Assembly (NCBI GenBank): GCA_003222065.1
Contig: QHUV01000044.1
Coordinates: forward strand, 1-9,968
Direction of reading: 5' to 3'
From: Gemmatimonadota bacterium
Lineage (GTDB): Bacteria > Gemmatimonadota > Gemmatimonadetes > Gemmatimonadales > Gemmatimonadaceae
DNA length: 9,968 bases
In this document: positions 6,805 to 9,968 of the stretch, piece by piece
Layout: the number at the start of each line of letters is the position of its first letter
Numbering within the stretch: the stretch's first letter is position 1
Notes under the pieces: generated by a model
Databases searched by the model: none
What the model was told of the DNA's origin: nothing
Seen by the model: the letters and a program-made list of their open reading frames with translations, nothing else
Program-made: the position numbers and the translations under genes

Positions 6805-8290
6805 ACTGCTTGTCGACCGGCCCGAAGCACGGCGCATGGTCGGCGATATTTACCTCGGGCGAGTGGAGGCCGTTCTTCCCGGCATCCAGGCGGCCTTCGT
6901 CGACATTGGCACGGAGAAGAGCGCCTTTCTCCACGCCTCGGATTTGGTATTTCCCGATGCCAACGGCGATGGCGACGACGAGGAGGATGAGGCTGACGAC
7001 GAGGCGCGCGAAGAGAAAGACGACGCGCGCGGCCGCCGGACCAAGGCGCCGCCCATTCAGGATTTGCTAAAGCGCGGACAGGACATCGCCGTCCAGGTCT
7101 CCAAAGAACCGATCTCGACGAAGGGACCACGCGTCACAGCGCAGATCTCACTCGCCGGCCGTTTTCTGGTCTACATGCCGTTCGCATCGCGAGTCGGCGT
7201 GAGCCGAAAGATCGGCGACCGTGCCGAGCGTCAGCGGCTGCGCGAGCAGATGCAGAATCTCCTGCCCGAGAACTCGGGTGGCATCATCGTCCGCACGGTC
7301 GGCGAAGACGTCACACCCGATACGTTCGAGCGCGAGCTCAACACTCTGATGAACACGTGGAAGCGCATCAAGCGGAAGACGCATTTCGTGCGCGCGCCAA
7401 GCCTTGTTCACCGAGAAACGAGTTTGACCCGCGGTCTGATGCGCGACGTCTTCAGCACCAAGGTCGAGCAGGTGACGGTCGATTCGCGCCAGGTATTCAA
7501 CGAGATCGTCGAATATCTCAAGGGGATCGCGCCTGAGCTGATCGATCGGGTGAAGCTCTATGAGGACGTCGTGCCGTTGTTCGACAAAGCGAACATCGAG
7601 CACGAGATCCGCGATCTGTTCAAGCGCCGCTGCGATCTGCCGTCGGGCGGATATTTGATCATCGAGCCCACGGAAGCGCTCGTCTCGATCGACGTGAACT
7701 CCGGGCGTTACACGGGGAAAAAAGATCCCGAAAAGACAATTCTGAAGACCAACGTCGAGGCAGCTCGTGAGGTGGCGCGGCAACTCCGGCTTCGGGATAT
7801 CGGCGGCATCATCGTTTGCGACTTCATCGACATGGAGACGAAGGCGAATCGCGATAAGGTGCTACAGGAGCTCCGCGCACATCTGGGACGCGATCGCGCA
7901 CGCACGAAGGCGTTCGCGGTGAGCGATCTGGGGCTCGTCGAGATGACGCGGCAGCGCGTGCGGCAGAGCCACCTGCAGAACATGACGGAGCCATGTCAAA
8001 CGTGCCACGGTACGGGACGCGTCTTCACGGCCGAAACGATCGTCCGGCGCCTCGAGCGATCAGTTCGGCGCATGGGCGTGGAGGGGAAGCGCGACCACCT
8101 CGTCGTGAAGCTGCATCCCGACGTCGCGATGTACGTGCTAGAGCACGAGAAGGACTTGCTCAAGAAGCTCGAAAAGCTCGCCGGGTTTGGCCTCGAGCTG
8201 CGTGACGATCCGCTGCTTCGGCCGGACGAGTTCAAACTGGTCGTGAAGTCGGCGGGCCGGGACGTGACGCAGCAGTACGCGGTGGCTTGA
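6728..8290 (+). CDS. rng: Ribonuclease G (RNase E/G family)
   Basis: This 520-residue single-strand endoribonuclease acts in rRNA maturation and mRNA decay. The start MKRELLINAAPRETRVA is typical of the family. Seen: an S1 RNA-binding region from about 38 (VGDIYLGRVEAVLPGIQAAF) to about 135, interrupted by a highly acidic insert at 77-99; metal-binding D322 in SIDVNSG and D365 in IVCDFID; and the zinc-link cysteines C423 and C426 in CQTCHGTG. The spacings D-D (43) and D-C (58) equal those of E. coli RNase E D303, D346 and C404, so the 19-residue offset is explained mainly by the S1 insert. There is no long C-terminal degradosome scaffold, hence RNase G rather than full RNase E. GGAG at 6720-6723 is a close Shine-Dalgarno. 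rplU begins 73 bases downstream. A long leader of rne controls its own synthesis in E. coli; whether the 430-base gap here does so is unknown. Confidence 0.95.
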   Translation: MKRELLINAAPRETRVAILEDDELVELLVDRPEARRMVGDIYLGRVEAVLPGIQAAFVDIGTEKSAFLHASDLVFPDANGDGDDEEDEADDEAREEKDDARGRRTKAPPIQDLLKRGQDIAVQVSKEPISTKGPRVTAQISLAGRFLVYMPFASRVGVSRKIGDRAERQRLREQMQNLLPENSGGIIVRTVGEDVTPDTFERELNTLMNTWKRIKRKTHFVRAPSLVHRETSLTRGLMRDVFSTKVEQVTVDSRQVFNEIVEYLKGIAPELIDRVKLYEDVVPLFDKANIEHEIRDLFKRRCDLPSGGYLIIEPTEALVSIDVNSGRYTGKKDPEKTILKTNVEAAREVARQLRLRDIGGIIVCDFIDMETKANRDKVLQELRAHLGRDRARTKAFAVSDLGLVEMTRQRVRQSHLQNMTEPCQTCHGTGRVFTAETIVRRLERSVRRMGVEGKRDHLVVKLHPDVAMYVLEHEKDLLKKLEKLAGFGLELRDDPLLRPDEFKLVVKSAGRDVTQQYAVA

Positions 8291-8363
8291 CCCGTCCTGT
8301 CGCCCACTAGACCCTTGCCAGGCCCTCGTTTAAGTTTACGGGTTCTACCTACTTAGCTCTTCC

Positions 8364-8681
8364 ATGCCTTACGCCATCATCAAAACCGGCGGCAAGCAGT
8401 TTCGTGTCGAGCCGGGCAAGACATATCGCATTCCGTCGCTCGTCGGCGATGCGGGCAGCGACGTCGTATTCAAGGAAGTTCTCCTTGGCTCCGACGGCGA
8501 CAACGTCCGCACTGGCGTGCCCCTCCTGAAGGGTGCCAAGGTCACCGGCGAGATCGTCAAGCACGGACGTGGCGAGAAGATCATCGTCTTCAAGCACAAG
8601 CGACGAAAAAATTACGCGCGGAAGCGCGGTCATCGTCAGGGCTTCACTGAAATTCGCATCAACGACATCAGCCTCGGCTGA
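8364..8681 (+). CDS. rplU: 50S ribosomal protein bL21
   Basis: This 105-residue protein of the large ribosomal subunit binds 23S rRNA. The N-terminus [18 protein letters not shown], the central [20 protein letters not shown] and the basic [21 protein letters not shown] are diagnostic for bL21. Length agrees with E. coli (103). It lies 73 bases after rng and 14 bases before rpmA, the usual rplU-rpmA pairing. The bases just before ATG are pyrimidine-rich (TTAGCTCTTCC) and contain no Shine-Dalgarno, which is surprising for a highly expressed gene. The gap contains TTGCCA at 8315-8320 and AT-rich TTTAAGTTTA at 8329-8338, but no properly spaced promoter pair that I would defend. Confidence 0.98.
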   Translation: MPYAIIKTGGKQFRVEPGKTYRIPSLVGDAGSDVVFKEVLLGSDGDNVRTGVPLLKGAKVTGEIVKHGRGEKIIVFKHKRRKNYARKRGHRQGFTEIRINDISLG

Positions 8682-8683
8682 GC

Positions 8684-8688
8684 GAGGA
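8684..8688 (+). promoter_or_regulatory. rpmA: Shine-Dalgarno of rpmA
   Basis: GAGGA lies 7 bases before ATG 8696, immediately after the rplU stop. It is the clearest ribosome binding site in the window, where most other starts have none. Confidence 0.75.
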
Positions 8689-8695
8689 ATAAGAG

Positions 8696-8974
8696 ATGGC
8701 ACATAAGAAAGGAGTGGGCTCCTCGCGCAACGGCCGCGACAGCAACCCGAAATACCAGGGTGTGAAGCGGTTTGGCGGCGAGCGGGTGCGCGCCGGCAGT
8801 ATCATCGTCAGGCAGGACGGCACGAAGTTCCATCCCGGCACGAACGTCGGTCTTGGAACGGACTACACCATCTTCGCGCTCGTGGACGGCGTGGTGAAGT
8901 TCGAGCACAAGAACCGCAAGCGCTACAAGGTGAGCGTATATCCTCAGCGCGCTCTCGCGGTCGCCGGCGACTAA
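8696..8974 (+). CDS. rpmA: 50S ribosomal protein bL27
   Basis: This 92-residue large-subunit protein has an N-terminal tail that reaches the peptidyl transferase centre. The start [20 protein letters not shown] and the following [19 protein letters not shown] are nearly invariant in the family. The protein lacks the extra N-terminal segment that Firmicutes-type bL27 has cleaved off. It is slightly longer than E. coli bL27 (85) at the C-terminus. It follows rplU by 14 bases with a clear Shine-Dalgarno. The obg GTPase gene that often comes next is absent; a terminator follows instead. Confidence 0.98.
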   Translation: MAHKKGVGSSRNGRDSNPKYQGVKRFGGERVRAGSIIVRQDGTKFHPGTNVGLGTDYTIFALVDGVVKFEHKNRKRYKVSVYPQRALAVAGD

Positions 8975-8975
8975 C

Positions 8976-8997
8976 GCTCGAAGAAGCCTCTTCGAGC
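8976..8997 (+). other. Perfect 9-bp hairpin just after rpmA
   Basis: GCTCGAAGA (8976-8984) and TCTTCGAGC (8989-8997) are exact complements around a 4-base loop, starting 2 bases after the rpmA stop. No T-run follows. It may protect the mRNA 3' end or aid the terminator nine bases further on. Confidence 0.6.
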
Positions 8998-9005
8998 CGA
9001 AGCCA

Positions 9006-9036
9006 AAAGCCCCCGCCATGCGGGGGCTTTCGTTTT
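9006..9036 (+). terminator. Strong intrinsic terminator of the rng-rplU-rpmA block
   Basis: An 11-bp perfect stem pairs AAAGCCCCCGC (9006-9016) with GCGGGGGCTTT (9020-9030) around the loop CAT. The T-rich tail is TTTCGTTTT (9028-9036). The A-tract upstream could also help minus-strand transcripts end, but no minus-strand gene lies close by on that side. Confidence 0.93.
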
Positions 9037-9082
9037 CCTCGCGTCCCGTATTCACTTCGGCAGGGCTCACCGCGAGCAAGCA

Positions 9083-9409
9083 ATGGCTCTCTGGGACCGG
9101 GTAAGGACGGAGCTCGACCGCGCGGGGCGTGTCGCGCAGCAAGCGTTCGATGAGGGCCGACTGCGGCTCGAGATGCTTCGTGCTCGCCGTCAAGCTGACG
9201 GTGCGGCGCAGAAACTTGGCTACGCGGTGTATCGAGCGCGGCGCGAATCGCGCGAGATCGGCGCCGACGAATATGCCGCGCTGGCGAAGGCGATCGAGTC
9301 GGCGGAAGCCGAAGTCGAGCGCTTCCGCCGATTGATCGACGAGACGATTGCCCGGCGACGTCGGCCAACCGCTCTCGAACGAACCGATCCCGGGGCTGGT
9401 GCGGCCTAA
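9083..9409 (+). CDS. Small helical (coiled-coil) protein of unknown function
   Basis: This 108-residue protein is almost entirely charged and alpha-helical: one long helix about 2-55 (RVRTELDRAGRVAQQAFDEG, then RLRLEMLRARRQADGAAQKL) and a second about 60-92 (ADEYAALAKAIESAEAEVER). The C-terminal tail is disordered and arginine-rich. No signal peptide, membrane segment or catalytic motif is visible. Short proteins of this style are familiar to me from related GC-rich genomes, but I cannot name a characterised family. It follows the rpmA terminator and so needs its own promoter. TATTCA at 9049-9054 is a possible -10, with no good -35. Only a weak GAG precedes ATG 9083. The codon use and the TAA inside a GCCTAAC word resemble its neighbours. 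Confidence 0.7.
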   Translation: MALWDRVRTELDRAGRVAQQAFDEGRLRLEMLRARRQADGAAQKLGYAVYRARRESREIGADEYAALAKAIESAEAEVERFRRLIDETIARRRRPTALERTDPGAGAA

Positions 9410-9451
9410 CGATCGTCGAGAGCGAAGCTTTACGGCCGACGATAGTTAGGC
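9404..9451. repeat. Inverted repeat across the convergent gene ends, possible bidirectional 3'-end structure
   Basis: The arm at 9404-9418 (GCCTAACGATCGTCG) pairs with 9437-9451 (CGACGATAGTTAGGC) at 14 of 15 positions, with one G/A mismatch and an 18-base loop. The left arm contains the TAA of the coiled-coil gene; the loop contains the stop of the minus-strand amidohydrolase. No T-run follows on either strand, so it is not a classical intrinsic terminator. It may block 3' decay or collision of convergent transcripts. Confidence 0.6.
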
Positions 9452-9968
9452 GGCAACGACTTGTAACGCTGCTCTAACTGATCCTGGCGCGTGGTGGCGT
9501 GGACTTCCCGGCCGCGGATGAAAACATGCTCGGGCTGCGATGCAAACTCGAACGGATCACCGCTCCACACGACTACGTCAGCGTCCTTGCCCGCCTGCAA
9601 TGATCCCACGCGATCGGCGACGCCGAAGACCTCGGCGGGTGTCAACGTAATCGCCCGTAAGGCGTCGTCGCGCGTCATGCCGTAGGCGACGGCGTTGCCC
9701 GCCTCGAAGCGCAAGTTGCGCACGTTGAAAGCATCCTCATCACCGCCACCGGCGTTGCCGATGATCAGCACCGTCACTCCCGCACGGCGCAGTAACCCGG
9801 CGTTCTCCTGGCGAGTGCCAAGGCTCGCGAAGGTCTCGGGAATGTTGTTCATGGCGCCCGTCATTACCGGCACGTGCGCCGCCGCCAGCTTGTCCGCGAC
9901 GATCCATGCTTCCGCCGCCCCCGTGACGATGAGCTTGAGGTTGTAGTCGCGCGCTAACTTCAGAGCGC
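9430..9968 (-). CDS. Amidohydrolase family protein, imidazolonepropionase-like (C-terminal part; 5' end outside the window)
   Basis: The frame is open to the window edge and gives 178 residues of the C-terminal part. A GTG at 9873 is not the true start, because family-like sequence continues upstream of it (LKLARDYNLKLIVTGAAEAW). Seen: VPVMTGAMNNIPETFASLGT; the barrel end VTVLIIGNAGGGDEDAFNVRNLRFEAGNAVAYGM; and the C-terminal composite domain DALRAITLTPAEVFGVADRV, GSLQAGKDADVVVWSGDPFE. These are typical of metal-dependent hydrolases of the amidohydrolase superfamily, which cleave C-N bonds or peptides, often after export. Metal-ligand histidines and any signal peptide would lie in the missing N-terminal part, so substrate and location cannot be judged. 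The gene converges on the small helical protein gene 20 bases away. Confidence 0.92.
   Translation of the reverse strand, partial: ALKLARDYNLKLIVTGAAEAWIVADKLAAAHVPVMTGAMNNIPETFASLGTRQENAGLLRRAGVTVLIIGNAGGGDEDAFNVRNLRFEAGNAVAYGMTRDDALRAITLTPAEVFGVADRVGSLQAGKDADVVVWSGDPFEFASQPEHVFIRGREVHATTRQDQLEQRYKSLPPNYRRP

Noticed and set aside
1..9968. Search by eye for CRISPR arrays, tRNA or rRNA genes, insertion sequences, attachment sites and phage or defence genes
   Set aside because: No spaced repeats, cloverleaf ends, transposase motifs or target duplications were seen. The window reads as ordinary chromosomal backbone.

Overview
The base composition is GC-rich and every confident gene is an ordinary bacterial housekeeping or metabolic gene. 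Several traits suggest a soil or sediment bacterium of the Gemmatimonadota type: high GC, few Shine-Dalgarno sequences, the rng-rplU-rpmA order, a small coiled-coil protein starting MALWDRVR, and an imidazolonepropionase-like amidohydrolase. That placement is an impression from the proteins, not a computed result. I see no rRNA, tRNA, CRISPR array, insertion sequence, phage gene or toxin-antitoxin pair.

Layout. Positions 1-429 hold the possible end of an upstream gene (stop at 67-69) and about 360 bases of apparently non-coding DNA with two candidate promoters. A tightly packed + strand block follows: a two-part peptidase-U32 family protein (430-2931), a 26-codon ORF joined to both neighbours by ATGA overlaps (2928-3008), a RecQ helicase (3005-5071) and an acyl-CoA dehydrogenase (5080-6297). 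With gaps of -4, -4 and 8 bases, these are probably one transcript.

A 430-base stretch (6298-6727) separates this block from the next. It holds a candidate promoter and an unrecognised ORF with coding-like base use that runs 77 bases into the next gene. The second block is RNase G (6728-8290), ribosomal protein bL21 (8364-8681) and bL27 (8696-8974). It closes with a hairpin followed by a strong intrinsic terminator (8976-9036). The RNase that matures and turns over RNA thus sits directly upstream of two ribosomal protein genes.

A small helical protein (9083-9409) follows. It converges on the 3' part of an amidohydrolase on the minus strand (9430-9968, running off the window). An imperfect 15-position inverted repeat spans the junction of the two gene ends.

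No new defence or mobile system is visible. The points most worth checking are the doubly coupled mini-ORF between U32 and recQ, the displaced zinc-binding module in RecQ, the two cysteine sets in the U32 protein, the long leader of rng with its overlapping ORF, the over-represented word GTTAGGC, and three ATTGC elements at exact 10-base spacing upstream of the first operon.
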